Source: JAUWGC01 sp963753055
GTDB taxonomy: Bacteria; Bacteroidota; Bacteroidia; Bacteroidales; B18-G4
Assembly (NCBI GenBank): GCA_963753055.1
Contig: CAVWAP010000004.1
Location: 992,001 to 1,056,000, forward strand
Length of the DNA stretch: 64,000 bases
Direction of reading: 5' to 3'
The notes under the pieces were generated by a model. It did not search any database. It was not told the DNA's origin and saw only the letters and a program-made list of their open reading frames with translations. The translations under genes and the position numbers were made by a program. Numbering within the stretch: the first letter of the stretch is position 1; each line of letters starts with the position of its first letter. Of this stretch, positions 13,689 to 22,232 are shown one piece after another.

Positions 13689-15824
13689 TTAACTTGATTT
13701 TATGATCTTTTCATAAGTCTGCAACATTTCCAGGGTGCTTTTCCTGGATGAAAATTTCAATGATTGCTTCATTGCCTTCATGCTGAGTTCTTCCCTGAGA
13801 TCTTTATTAAAAAAGAGCAGTTCATATTTATCAGCTATATCTTCAACACTATCAGCATTTGCAGCAAGTCCGCCATCCCCGGCAACTTCAGGCATGGAGC
13901 TATTATTACCATAAATTACCGGTGTGCCACAACGCATGGCTTCAAGCAAAGGTAATCCAAAGCCTTCGTAAAATGAAACATAACTTAATGCCATAGATTC
14001 GGAGAAGAGGGCAGACAGGTCCTTGTCATCAACGAAGCCTGTAAAAAATATTTTCGTGGTATAGCCAACTACCTTTTTCATCTTCCATCCCTGCTTGCCG
14101 GAAACAACCAGGTGAAGGTCCAGTTCAGGATGTTTCTTGAGCAATAGTTGAAAAGCATTGATAGAATTAATAAGGTTCTTTCTTGGCTCGATGGTTGAGA
14201 GAAGCAATATGAATGGTGTGAGCTTGGGAATACCATATTTTTCCCTCACCTTACCACTATCGTCTTTGTTGACCTGGTAGAGGAACTTCTCCTCTTCAGT
14301 TGCTTCATAAACAAGGTGAAAGTTACTTTCCGGCAGGGTCAGGAACTTTTTGGAATCATTAAAAGTGGATCTGGAAACAGCAATTACATGAGACTGTTTT
14401 TTTGTGATCATCTTCAGGCCATTCTCTGCATTCTTAATATTGATTCCCGTGTGGAATTTGGGAAATAACACGTGTGTGAAGTCGTGGATTGTGAACGCCA
14501 ATGGCACATTCGTGTATTTAAAAGGCCAGTAATGCTGCTGCAGGGGTACATGGATCAGGTCGTAGTGGCTGATCCTTTCAGAAATCGCTTTCAGTTCCCG
14601 GTGCTGCTTGTAGCGTAAATAAAAAGTAAGCAGCATCCTGAGAACAAACAGGATGGCCTGCTGGATCCAGAAAATGATGGCGAAGATTGCCTTTTTTATA
14701 AAATCATAAGTTTTATGAAAGATCAATATTTTGTTATCTACCAGCCATTTGATCCAGCTATCGGGAACCAGCCCTCTCATAAAAGCTTCCATTCGTTCAA
14801 ATAGACTCTTTTTATGAACGATGGGTTTGGCCTGTCCGGTGCTTGATTGTGTTTCAGCATTGAAGCTTTTCTCCATCTCAAGGGCATAATCTTTCAGAGG
14901 GATGATATCATTATTGATCAGCAGGTCGATATGCCACTTGCCATTTTCGTTGGAGGTTAGTGGGATCATGCCATCAATCAAACCAGCCACATACCTTTTC
15001 ACGCCATCATTATCCCTGGTGTCCATCTTATTAGCCTCAATCAGGACCTGATACTTTTTCAATGTTTTTGATGCCGGCGGTATACCCAGCTTTCGTGATA
15101 CTTCATGCTCAAGCTCCTGGTCGGGCATTGAAAGATCTCCCTCCATTGTATATCCCAGCTTTTCCATGGTAGGGCCGTGATAAGTCCAGAACAGGTCATG
15201 AAGTTCGTCAGGCATCTCTGTTTTCCAACTTTTAGAAGTGCCCTTACGAAAAGCTTTGTCTGCCAGCTTTTTTGATTGATCATCACTATAACCCCAGCTC
15301 TTCCTGGCTCCATAGGCTGCTTTTCCGCTCTTCAGCTGTTCGAAGGAAGGTATTTTGGAGGGATCAGGTTCAGGAAGGTCAATAATCGCCCTGAGCCTTT
15401 CTATCTGGTTGATTGGATCAGCCAGCAGGTCCTCATACCTTAAGATAAGGTCTGCCTTTTCGATCCAGGAATTGACATTTTTTGACCAGCCGCCAAAGAA
15501 TGTATCTTTTTCCGCAAATATGGCGGCTTTGAGGTTTTCAATGAAATCAGATCCAGGGGCTACAATATCAGACCTCTGGTGTGCGATGGATACCATGGCA
15601 TCACGGCCATCCCTGACCAGGTACACAGATTTAATGTTTGGATCATCCGGTTCCAGTTTACCAGGGAGCAGGTGTGTCTTGACAAAGGGATGTTTGAAAT
15701 ACTCCTTATCCAGGTGATAATCAGCCTCACGATGAAACTCGCTCGAGCTCAAGCCATATACTTCATAAAGGATGTTCCTTATAAAAGTATTACCGGAACG
15801 TGGAAATGAGGCTATCCAGATCAT
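13689..15824 (-). CDS. Sulfotransferase-glycosyltransferase fusion protein
   Basis: A 711-residue fusion. Residues ~1-245 are a Sulfotransfer_1 domain: PAPS loop ASFPRSGNTFIRNIL, 3'-phosphate motif LVRDGRDAMVSI, and a C-terminal FRKGTSKSWKTEMP. Residues ~265-711 are a GT4-type, GT-B fold glycosyltransferase, with the acceptor half separated by a hydrophobic/amphipathic stretch (~355-405, AIFAIIFWIQQAILFVL) that may bind membrane. The donor half contains STIEPRKNL, SGKQGWK and the EX7E motif EGFGLPLLE (~623-631). One polypeptide could add a sugar and sulfate the growing chain. The start overlaps the next sulfotransferase stop by four bases, so it is a real member of the operon. No frameshift is needed to read both domains. 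Confidence 0.85.
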   Translation of the reverse strand: MIWIASFPRSGNTFIRNILYEVYGLSSSEFHREADYHLDKEYFKHPFVKTHLLPGKLEPDDPNIKSVYLVRDGRDAMVSIAHQRSDIVAPGSDFIENLKAAIFAEKDTFFGGWSKNVNSWIEKADLILRYEDLLADPINQIERLRAIIDLPEPDPSKIPSFEQLKSGKAAYGARKSWGYSDDQSKKLADKAFRKGTSKSWKTEMPDELHDLFWTYHGPTMEKLGYTMEGDLSMPDQELEHEVSRKLGIPPASKTLKKYQVLIEANKMDTRDNDGVKRYVAGLIDGMIPLTSNENGKWHIDLLINNDIIPLKDYALEMEKSFNAETQSSTGQAKPIVHKKSLFERMEAFMRGLVPDSWIKWLVDNKILIFHKTYDFIKKAIFAIIFWIQQAILFVLRMLLTFYLRYKQHRELKAISERISHYDLIHVPLQQHYWPFKYTNVPLAFTIHDFTHVLFPKFHTGINIKNAENGLKMITKKQSHVIAVSRSTFNDSKKFLTLPESNFHLVYEATEEEKFLYQVNKDDSGKVREKYGIPKLTPFILLLSTIEPRKNLINSINAFQLLLKKHPELDLHLVVSGKQGWKMKKVVGYTTKIFFTGFVDDKDLSALFSESMALSYVSFYEGFGLPLLEAMRCGTPVIYGNNSSMPEVAGDGGLAANADSVEDIADKYELLFFNKDLREELSMKAMKQSLKFSSRKSTLEMLQTYEKIIKSS

Positions 15825-16519
15825 CTTTGCTTTTTGATTCGCTCTTCCCTCAGCTGTAGTGCTGAGTTATAGATTTCAATGTCTTTACTATTCAGTTCTT
15901 TGATTTTGTTTAGTGTTTCTTCATCAACATCAGGTTTTTCCCCGGTGATATTGTGCTCCAGCACAGGATAATCTTTCCACCCCAGCATTTGCGCAAGGTC
16001 TTCCAGGTCATCTGCATAGTGGTCGGTGATACCAATGAAGAAAAAATCCTCCAGGCTGGATCCCTGCAAAAATGAGCTCATCCTGTTCTGGTTAGGCGCT
16101 GCACATACATATTCCAAAAGTGTTTTCTGCATCTTTGCCAGGATGTTAAGGTCCTTTTCTTCTTCGTTGAGCTCCTCCCTGAGGATCTTGGAGAGATAAT
16201 AATAGTTGGAGATCACCCTTTCTACCGGGTCACGCAACCAGGTGATGACAGGCACTCCCTGGGGGATTGCCACAAGCTCCATCAACTTATTATAAGGGAA
16301 ATGCCCGTGGATGACGCGGATATGAGAAGGTAGCTTCTTGTCAGTAAACTCCTCATTTTCAACAGCAACAAACCGGTTGATGTCGAAGCGTACAACCTGT
16401 TCTTCTCCATAAACGGCTTTCAGAATATTCCTGAAGGACGTACCTGCTGTCTTCGGGATATGGAGTGAAACCAGCTCTACCTTAGCCTTGATCCTTTTAT
16501 CTTTCTTGAACAAACTCAT
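15821..16519 (-). CDS. Sulfotransferase (Sulfotransfer_2-like)
   Basis: A 232-residue cytosolic enzyme. LVSLHIPKTAGTSF (~16-29) is the 5'-phosphosulfate loop and WLRDPVERVISNYYY the 3'-phosphate motif; IRVIHGHFP between them matches carbohydrate sulfotransferases. The next two genes upstream encode close relatives with the same order of motifs, HGH block and FFIG segment, so the three arose by tandem duplication and presumably sulfate different positions of one glycan. It overlaps both neighbours by four bases (ATGA). Confidence 0.85.
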   Translation of the reverse strand: MSLFKKDKRIKAKVELVSLHIPKTAGTSFRNILKAVYGEEQVVRFDINRFVAVENEEFTDKKLPSHIRVIHGHFPYNKLMELVAIPQGVPVITWLRDPVERVISNYYYLSKILREELNEEEKDLNILAKMQKTLLEYVCAAPNQNRMSSFLQGSSLEDFFFIGITDHYADDLEDLAQMLGWKDYPVLEHNITGEKPDVDEETLNKIKELNSKDIEIYNSALQLREERIKKQR

Positions 16520-17220
16520 GAAATCTTTCTCATTTTAATTATTTCCTTGTACAACTGCATGTCCAGCTGATTCAACCTGCCCACTTCCTGCCGCATAGCG
16601 TCATCAATATCATTGTATTGCGTTGCGCAATCGTTATTCAACTTGAATGATGAGCTGTTGTTGATATGCGGAATCTCAATATTCAAGGGCCAGTCCATCA
16701 TTTTACTTAATATCTTCAGGTCCTCCTCAAACTGTTCCATGATGCCTATGAAAAAAAAGTCCTTTAACTCCATTCCATTCAGGATCATGGTCATCCTGTT
16801 GCGGCGCTTAGGTTGTGATGCATATTCCATCAATGTGTAATTGATCTTGCTGCGTTGCTTTACCGGTGTATCTCCTTCCCGGATGCGCCTCATGAAATAA
16901 TAATAATTGGAGATGACCCTGTCAACCGGATGCCTTACCCAGGTTATAAGCTTTGGCTGATATGCATCAATGATGTGTTTTACCTGTGAGATAGTCAGGT
17001 GCCCGTGTATTCCACGGATCCCCTTTGGAAGGTCGCCACTCAGCTTTTTACTTTTGCCAGGTTTTGGGAAAAAATGTTCCTTTTCATATCTTTTGTCAAG
17101 AGATTCTCCATAAACATTTTTCAGGACCTCATGGAAGGACCGTCCACCTGTTTTGGGTATGTGGATAGATATCAGTTCAATGACACCAACCTTATTTTTA
17201 TCTCCTGATATTAACCTCAT
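16516..17220 (-). CDS. Sulfotransferase (Sulfotransfer_2-like), tandem paralogue 2
   Basis: A 234-residue protein with LISIHIPKTGGRSFHEVL (PAPS loop with Gly in place of Ala), GIRGIHGHLTISQ and WVRHPVDRVISNYYY. The Asp usually found in RDP is His here (RHP), as in many heparan-type 2-O sulfotransferase relatives. KDFFFIGIMEQFEEDL corresponds to the conserved C-terminal block of the paralogues. The overlap with both neighbours is four bases, so translation is coupled. Confidence 0.84.
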   Translation of the reverse strand: MRLISGDKNKVGVIELISIHIPKTGGRSFHEVLKNVYGESLDKRYEKEHFFPKPGKSKKLSGDLPKGIRGIHGHLTISQVKHIIDAYQPKLITWVRHPVDRVISNYYYFMRRIREGDTPVKQRSKINYTLMEYASQPKRRNRMTMILNGMELKDFFFIGIMEQFEEDLKILSKMMDWPLNIEIPHINNSSSFKLNNDCATQYNDIDDAMRQEVGRLNQLDMQLYKEIIKMRKIS

Positions 17221-17882
17221 ATCTTTCTGATGGATTTTGCTTCATTATACAAAATTACATCAAGCTCATTGAGTTCTGCAATTTCCTCTCGCATTTCCTC
17301 TGTGATATCCTTGAACTGTGTTTTGCAATCGTTATTGCTGATAAAATCAGAACCCACCTTACGATGTGGAATCTGGATGTTTAACGGCCAGTCTAATAGC
17401 TCACCGAGTATTTCTATATCCTTCTCATACTGCTCATAAATGCCCACAAAAAAAAGTTCATTCAATTTCCTGTTATCAAGTAATTGAGAAGCCCTGTTCC
17501 TGTTTTCCTCTATGCTGGCGTAGTCTATTAAACTAAAATCAATGGTACTTGATTTCCTTGCAAGTGCTTTTCCTTCCCTCACCCGCTGCATTGAGAAAAA
17601 ATAATTGGAAATAACCCTTTCAACCGGGTTACGCAACCAGGTAATGATCCTGGGCTGGTAATCCTGAATGATCTGATCAAGCTGTGAGATCTTGAGGTGA
17701 CCATGGATGACCTTTAGCAGGTCTTGATTTTTTGGATCAAGGCTGATTTTTTCTATCTGATCTTCAGTTAAGTTCATGGTGTTCAAACGAAGAACTGATT
17801 CCTTACCATAAACTTGCTTTAAGATGCGAAAAAAGGAACTTCCGGCTGTCTTTGGAACATGTATTGAGATCAGTTCAAGCAT
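17217..17882 (-). CDS. Sulfotransferase (Sulfotransfer_2-like), tandem paralogue 3
   Basis: A 221-residue protein with LISIHVPKTAGSSFFRIL (PAPS loop), KVIHGHLKISQ and WLRNPVERVISNYFF (3'-phosphate motif). It aligns along its whole length with the two downstream paralogues. The start abuts the stop of the next sulfotransferase gene directly, while the end overlaps paralogue 2 by four bases. Acceptor specificity cannot be inferred from sequence. Confidence 0.84.
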   Translation of the reverse strand: MLELISIHVPKTAGSSFFRILKQVYGKESVLRLNTMNLTEDQIEKISLDPKNQDLLKVIHGHLKISQLDQIIQDYQPRIITWLRNPVERVISNYFFSMQRVREGKALARKSSTIDFSLIDYASIEENRNRASQLLDNRKLNELFFVGIYEQYEKDIEILGELLDWPLNIQIPHRKVGSDFISNNDCKTQFKDITEEMREEIAELNELDVILYNEAKSIRKI

Positions 17883-18689
17883 TTAGTCAGTTTTAAGGCT
17901 ACCATCTTGCATGTAGCCAACTTTCAACATTGTATCTCCGTACTTTTTCCAGAATTTTTCCTGAATGTCTTCGGGCATCTCCTGTTTCCAATAACCCGAG
18001 CCTCCGCTTCTGAAAAATCTGGCATTGAACTCATCCTGCTCTTCCTTTGAAAGCTTATCGCGCTTCTTTCCGCCAAAGTGTGAACCCCCGGCACGCTGGG
18101 TCTCAAATGTGGGGATCCTGTCAAGGTCAAGCCTGGGAAAGTCCAATACCTCCTTCATCCGCATAATCTCCTTTTCAGGATCAGCAACCAGGTTCTCGAA
18201 ATAAATCACCAGGTCAGCAATCTTGATCCATTCCTCGACATTCTTACCCCATCCTCCAAAGTAGGTGCCCATAGGTGCACGGATGGCTTCCTTCAGGTTT
18301 TTTAAAAAGTCAGTTCCGGGTTCAATGATGTCTTTGCGGTGATGTGCCATGGAAACAAGTGCATCCCGTCCATCGCGCACCAGGTAAATGATTTTCGTGT
18401 CTTCGGCACATTGAGGAAGTATCTTTTTAGGGACCTCATGGGTTTTGATGACGCGAAAAGAAAACTGATCCCTGAGTTTGTTCAGCTTTCTTTCTCTTGG
18501 CTTGGATAGGGCATGAAGTTTCTTGATCTTTTCCAACCTTTGCAGGTTTCTCAGGGCTTTCTTGTATACTTTAAGATTATTCCAGGAGTAGATACCGGCA
18601 ACATCGATCAGGATATTTCTCAGGAATGTGTTACCTGAACGAGGAAATGATGCCAGGACTACATTCGGTTTTTGTTCTGCTGCTTTCAT
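17883..18689 (-). CDS. Sulfotransferase (Sulfotransfer_1-like)
   Basis: A 268-residue protein of a different branch from the three downstream enzymes. The PAPS loop is ASFPRSGNTFLRNIL and the 3'-phosphate motif LVRDGRDALVSMAHHRKD. FFRSGGSGYWKQEMP near the C-terminus matches FRKGTSKSWKTEMP of the sulfotransferase-glycosyltransferase fusion. It is clearly a paralogue of the N-terminal half of that fusion, including FGGW and the final LGY/VGY block. This suggests the fusion arose by joining such a gene to a GT4 gene. It lies directly after the exporter ATPase gene with a one-base gap. Confidence 0.85.
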   Translation of the reverse strand: MKAAEQKPNVVLASFPRSGNTFLRNILIDVAGIYSWNNLKVYKKALRNLQRLEKIKKLHALSKPRERKLNKLRDQFSFRVIKTHEVPKKILPQCAEDTKIIYLVRDGRDALVSMAHHRKDIIEPGTDFLKNLKEAIRAPMGTYFGGWGKNVEEWIKIADLVIYFENLVADPEKEIMRMKEVLDFPRLDLDRIPTFETQRAGGSHFGGKKRDKLSKEEQDEFNARFFRSGGSGYWKQEMPEDIQEKFWKKYGDTMLKVGYMQDGSLKTD

Positions 18690-18690
18690 T

Positions 18691-19458
18691 TTAGTCTTCC
18701 CGGAGATTAAGTTTTTCTAACTTCAGGGTGCGTCTGTATAATTCAAGTATTTCATCAGGGGTTCCAATCCCCATGCAATTACCTTCATGCAACAGGATTA
18801 CCCTGTTGGCATATTTCTTTATTGTACTCAGGTTATGACTGACATGCACTATTGTCCTGCCTTTGATAAAGGTCTCAGCAAATATGTCTTCCGATCTTGA
18901 TTTAAATCGCTCATCTCCTACACCCCCAAAAAACTCATCCATCAGGATGACATCTGCTTCTGCATGGACTGCCACGGCGAAAGCAAGACGCGCCCGCATA
19001 CCTCGGGAAAAGTACTTTATCTTGGTATTCACAAACTTCTCCAGCTCGGCAAACTTGATGATCTTATTGAAGTTTTCCTGGAGCTTGCTGATCCTGACAC
19101 CCATTACTGAGCCATTCAGGAATACATTTTCCCGGGCAGTCAGTTCATTATTAAATCCAAGGCCTAAGCTCAACCTGATATAGGTTCCAAAGATCTCTGA
19201 CATGCCTCCTTTATCTGGCTTGTAAACTCCTGTCATCAAATGAATAAGGGTTGACTTCCCACTTCCGTTGGCCCCGACAATTCCAATAAACTCACCTTTC
19301 TTAACCTCAATGCTAAAATCCTTGACCGCTTCAATATGTCGCTTATTAGTCCCGCTTACAAAGGCCCAGCTTTTTTCCAGCAGGTTGCCCTGGGCTTTAT
19401 CCCTGATAGAAAAAGTCTTGCTTACATTCTGCATCCTTATGGCAACATCATCACTCAT
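18691..19458 (-). CDS. wzt: Polysaccharide/teichoic-type ABC exporter ATPase (Wzt/TagH-like)
   Basis: A 255-residue ATPase. Walker A is GANGSGKSTL, the signature is YFSRGMRARLAFA (the FS-GM form typical of Wzt, KpsT and TagH rather than LSGGQ), and Walker B is VILMDEFFGGVGD. The C-terminal carbohydrate-binding domain seen in some Wzt proteins is absent, as in KpsT and TagH. Together with the permease gene three bases upstream it forms an exporter that flips a finished lipid-linked glycan across the inner membrane. The downstream sulfotransferases imply that the exported glycan or glycolipid is sulfated before export. Confidence 0.87.
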   Translation of the reverse strand: MSDDVAIRMQNVSKTFSIRDKAQGNLLEKSWAFVSGTNKRHIEAVKDFSIEVKKGEFIGIVGANGSGKSTLIHLMTGVYKPDKGGMSEIFGTYIRLSLGLGFNNELTARENVFLNGSVMGVRISKLQENFNKIIKFAELEKFVNTKIKYFSRGMRARLAFAVAVHAEADVILMDEFFGGVGDERFKSRSEDIFAETFIKGRTIVHVSHNLSTIKKYANRVILLHEGNCMGIGTPDEILELYRRTLKLEKLNLRED

Positions 19459-19461
19459 CTC

Positions 19462-20256
19462 TTAGACTTTTTCGATTGCTTTGTGGAAGAAATTCTTGAA
19501 GAACCAGATACCGAATGCAAGTATTGCAAAGGCATAGACATAGTTGTATCCAACCAGGAACCAATCCGGCTCCTTGCCATACATTAACACATCCCTTGAA
19601 TTAATTATAATTCCTGCCAGTGGATTCAGGTATAATAAGGCAGGGAACATATTGAATATCTTTTGTTTGGCGAAAAAGATAGGGTTGATCCAGAACATAA
19701 GCAGCAGGATCAGCTCCCATATCTGCGTGATATCTTTTAGGTAGACGTTTAAGGTGCTGAGGATCAGGCTGACCCCGAGCGACAATATGAGGAGGTTGAT
19801 AATAAAAATAGGGTAGTAGAGCACCTTCCAGCTGAATGGCATTTGCATAACCAGCATCATGGCCATGAAGACTGCCAGGTTGACCAGGAAGCCAATCATG
19901 CTGGTCAGGACAGATGCATAATAGACATCGAGTTTGTTAAAACGTATATTTTCAAGGAGGTACCTCTTTTGTCGGATAACCATTAATCCTCTTTTCGTGG
20001 CTTCCTGGAAATACATCCAGATGATGATGCCTGAAAAAATGTAGAAACCATAATGGGGTATATCTTTAGAGAATACGAATGAAAAAACTATGTAATAGAT
20101 AAGGATCCGTATTAGCGGATACACAAATGCCCAGATAAGTCCCAGTGCACTTGCGTTGTAGCGAAGCTTGAAGTCAGTTTTAGCCAGGAGCCAAATGCGT
20201 TCGTACTGGTTATTCTGAGGCAGGATGCCGCTGATGGTTTTGCTTAAATAACTCAC
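19462..20256 (-). CDS. wzm: Polysaccharide ABC exporter permease (Wzm/TagG-like)
   Basis: A 264-residue ABC-2 type membrane protein with about six hydrophobic segments. RIWLLAKTDFKLRYNASALGLIWAFV near the N-terminus and YLNPLAGIIINSRDVLMYG near the C-terminus are family hallmarks. The start is a GTG at 20256. It is the first gene of the nine-gene sulfated-glycan operon and has a TATATTTG promoter element 22 bases upstream. It is divergent from the TMTC-like gene. Confidence 0.86.
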   Translation of the reverse strand: MSYLSKTISGILPQNNQYERIWLLAKTDFKLRYNASALGLIWAFVYPLIRILIYYIVFSFVFSKDIPHYGFYIFSGIIIWMYFQEATKRGLMVIRQKRYLLENIRFNKLDVYYASVLTSMIGFLVNLAVFMAMMLVMQMPFSWKVLYYPIFIINLLILSLGVSLILSTLNVYLKDITQIWELILLLMFWINPIFFAKQKIFNMFPALLYLNPLAGIIINSRDVLMYGKEPDWFLVGYNYVYAFAILAFGIWFFKNFFHKAIEKV

Positions 20257-20277
20257 ACAGTGTCATTTTTCAAGGTG

Positions 20278-20285
20278 CAAATATA
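20278..20285 (-). promoter_or_regulatory. -7 element TATATTTG of the sulfated-glycan operon
   Basis: A TAnnTTTG match on the minus strand just upstream of the exporter permease. The -33 TTG candidate is 25 bases away, a little long. It lies close to a divergent plus-strand element. Confidence 0.4.
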
Positions 20286-20319
20286 GGCAAAATGGATCAG
20301 GTAGAGACTTCAAATTTTA

Positions 20320-20327
20320 TATCTTTG
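20320..20327 (+). promoter_or_regulatory. -7 element TATCTTTG of the TMTC-like gene
   Basis: TATCTTTG lies 19 bases before the ATG at 20346 and inside the first codons of the longer possible frame from 20292. This argues for the shorter start. No convincing -33 TTG. Confidence 0.35.
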
Positions 20328-20345
20328 AGGCCAATTATCAGGACT

Positions 20346-22190
20346 ATGGGAAAAATAAAATTTACATGGCTGGCACTTGCCATTATTATTATTTCAGGAA
20401 TAATCTTCTATTCCAATAGCTTTAATTGTTCGTTTCAGTTCGATGATGCAAATGTGATCGTCCAGAACGAAAAGATCAGCGACATCCGGAATTATGCGAA
20501 CACCAACTTCTGGTCGAATGTTAATATCCGTCCATTGTCATATTTTTCTTTTGCAATGAACTATTCATTGCATGGGGAAGATGTGAGGGGGTATCACCTG
20601 GTCAACTTGCTGATACATCTTATCAATGCATTCCTGGTGTTTCTGCTCGCCCGGTTTATCTTTCAATTGAGCACTGAGCAGAACAAGCTTTCGGAGAAAT
20701 TTACCAGGCAGGCATCTCTATTTATTGCATTGATTTTCCTTTTGCATCCGTTGCAGACAATGGGAGTGACCTATATCGTCCAGAGAATGACTTCCATGGC
20801 AGTCATGTTTTATCTGCTGGCGGTATTTCTTTACGGTAAAGCCCGCATAGCATACATCCATGATACATCCAAACGAAATTCATACCTGCTGATGGCCGGC
20901 GCTGTCCTTTCCGGCATCGCCGGGGTGTTGTCAAAACAAACAGCCATCACCTTTCCGGTGGCCTTCCTTTTCTTTGAGCTGTATTTTATCAGGAACAAAG
21001 AAGGATTGGCTTACAAAAAGTATATCAGGGCAGGCTTTCTGGTTGTAGTTGTTGCTTTCCTCCTGTTTAGCTTCCTTGGCTTTCTTCCAAGGGAAACTCT
21101 AAACATCACACGTGCAGATTACCTGTTTACCCAGTTTAAGGTCTTTTTAAACTATCTGCAGCTATTATTTGTTCCCATCGGGCAGAATGTAGATCATGGA
21201 ATAGCAGTATCAAATAGTTTATTTGGCTTGCAGGAGATCATTGGCCTTCTTATCATGCTTGGCTTATTATTCCTGGCTTACAAATCCTTTAAGAAGCATC
21301 GCGTCATATCTTTTGGTATCGTCTGGTTTTTCCTGGCCATCTCTGTCGAATCCAGCATTATACCCATCAGGGACGTAATGATGGAGCACCGGCTTTACAT
21401 GCCTATGTTTGGCTTCGCCCTTTCTTTAGTTGGTTTGATATACCTGGCCTGCGGACAACAGCGGATAAAGTATTGCAACTATGGCCTTATGGTCATTTTA
21501 ATCATCCTGGGGGTAATGACCTACCAGCGTAACAAGGTGTGGGAGTCGGATTATACATTGTGGAAGGACAGCCTTCAAAAAAATCCACAAAATACAAGGG
21601 CCATGGTCAATTATGGCTTTGCTATATTAAAGCAGAATCGTTATAATGAAGCTATCCGTTACTATACAAAGGCTATTAATAAAGATAACACGATGACACT
21701 TGCCTACTTCAACAGGGGCATCGCTTACTTTGATCAGCGATTATACAAGAAATCCATTCAGGACATGAGCAGGGTTATTGAGGATGAAATAAAGTTTGGC
21801 CCCTTACCTTATTTTTTCAGAGGCACAAGCTATGCCCATATGAAACAATTACCAGAGGCAATCAGCGACTTATCCAAATCTATTGAGCTAAATCCATATA
21901 TTTCTGAAACTTATAAAAACAGGGCGCTGGTATATGAGATGAAGCAGGAATATGACTCGGCTCTTGTAGATTTTAATTATGCATACGGTCTTAACCCTTC
22001 CAACAGGAAACTCTTAATCAACAGGTCGAAGATTAATTTTTACAGAAAGGATTACCAGGCAGCACTTGATGACATTCTATTGGCTGAAAGGTTTGGCCTG
22101 GAAGTGGACAATGACTATATTCAGAGGCTGCAGGTTACCCTGGCTAATCCCGGGGATACTACCACTAACTATGTCATTCGGAGGAAATAA
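20346..22190 (+). CDS. TMTC-like membrane protein with TPR repeats (putative GT-C glycosyltransferase)
   Basis: A 614-residue protein from the ATG at 20346, whose N-terminus MGKIKFTWLALAII enters the first membrane segment. Residues ~1-390 hold about ten hydrophobic segments. The loop FQFDDANVIVQNEKI carries the DD pair of GT-C enzymes, followed by RPLSYFSFAMNY and later MMEHRLYMPMFG, patterns shared with TMTC/DUF1736 O-mannosyltransferase-like proteins. Residues ~410-590 form four to five tetratricopeptide repeats (NRGIAYFDQRLYKKSIQD, KNRALVYEMKQEYDSALVD). Such proteins use lipid-linked sugars to glycosylate protein or surface polymers. It is divergent from the exporter operon and followed by a dolichyl-phosphate-mannose-synthase-like GT2 that could supply its donor. 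Confidence 0.75.
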   Translation: MGKIKFTWLALAIIIISGIIFYSNSFNCSFQFDDANVIVQNEKISDIRNYANTNFWSNVNIRPLSYFSFAMNYSLHGEDVRGYHLVNLLIHLINAFLVFLLARFIFQLSTEQNKLSEKFTRQASLFIALIFLLHPLQTMGVTYIVQRMTSMAVMFYLLAVFLYGKARIAYIHDTSKRNSYLLMAGAVLSGIAGVLSKQTAITFPVAFLFFELYFIRNKEGLAYKKYIRAGFLVVVVAFLLFSFLGFLPRETLNITRADYLFTQFKVFLNYLQLLFVPIGQNVDHGIAVSNSLFGLQEIIGLLIMLGLLFLAYKSFKKHRVISFGIVWFFLAISVESSIIPIRDVMMEHRLYMPMFGFALSLVGLIYLACGQQRIKYCNYGLMVILIILGVMTYQRNKVWESDYTLWKDSLQKNPQNTRAMVNYGFAILKQNRYNEAIRYYTKAINKDNTMTLAYFNRGIAYFDQRLYKKSIQDMSRVIEDEIKFGPLPYFFRGTSYAHMKQLPEAISDLSKSIELNPYISETYKNRALVYEMKQEYDSALVDFNYAYGLNPSNRKLLINRSKINFYRKDYQAALDDILLAERFGLEVDNDYIQRLQVTLANPGDTTTNYVIRRK

Positions 22191-22232
22191 TTGTTTATAT
22201 TTGGAACGCTGACTTAATAATACTACTACTTC

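Noticed and set aside
13689..15824. Two genes joined by a frameshift or missed stop
   Set aside because: The frame is open through the junction and both ends keep operon-type overlaps, so a true fusion is the simpler reading; read support should still be checked.
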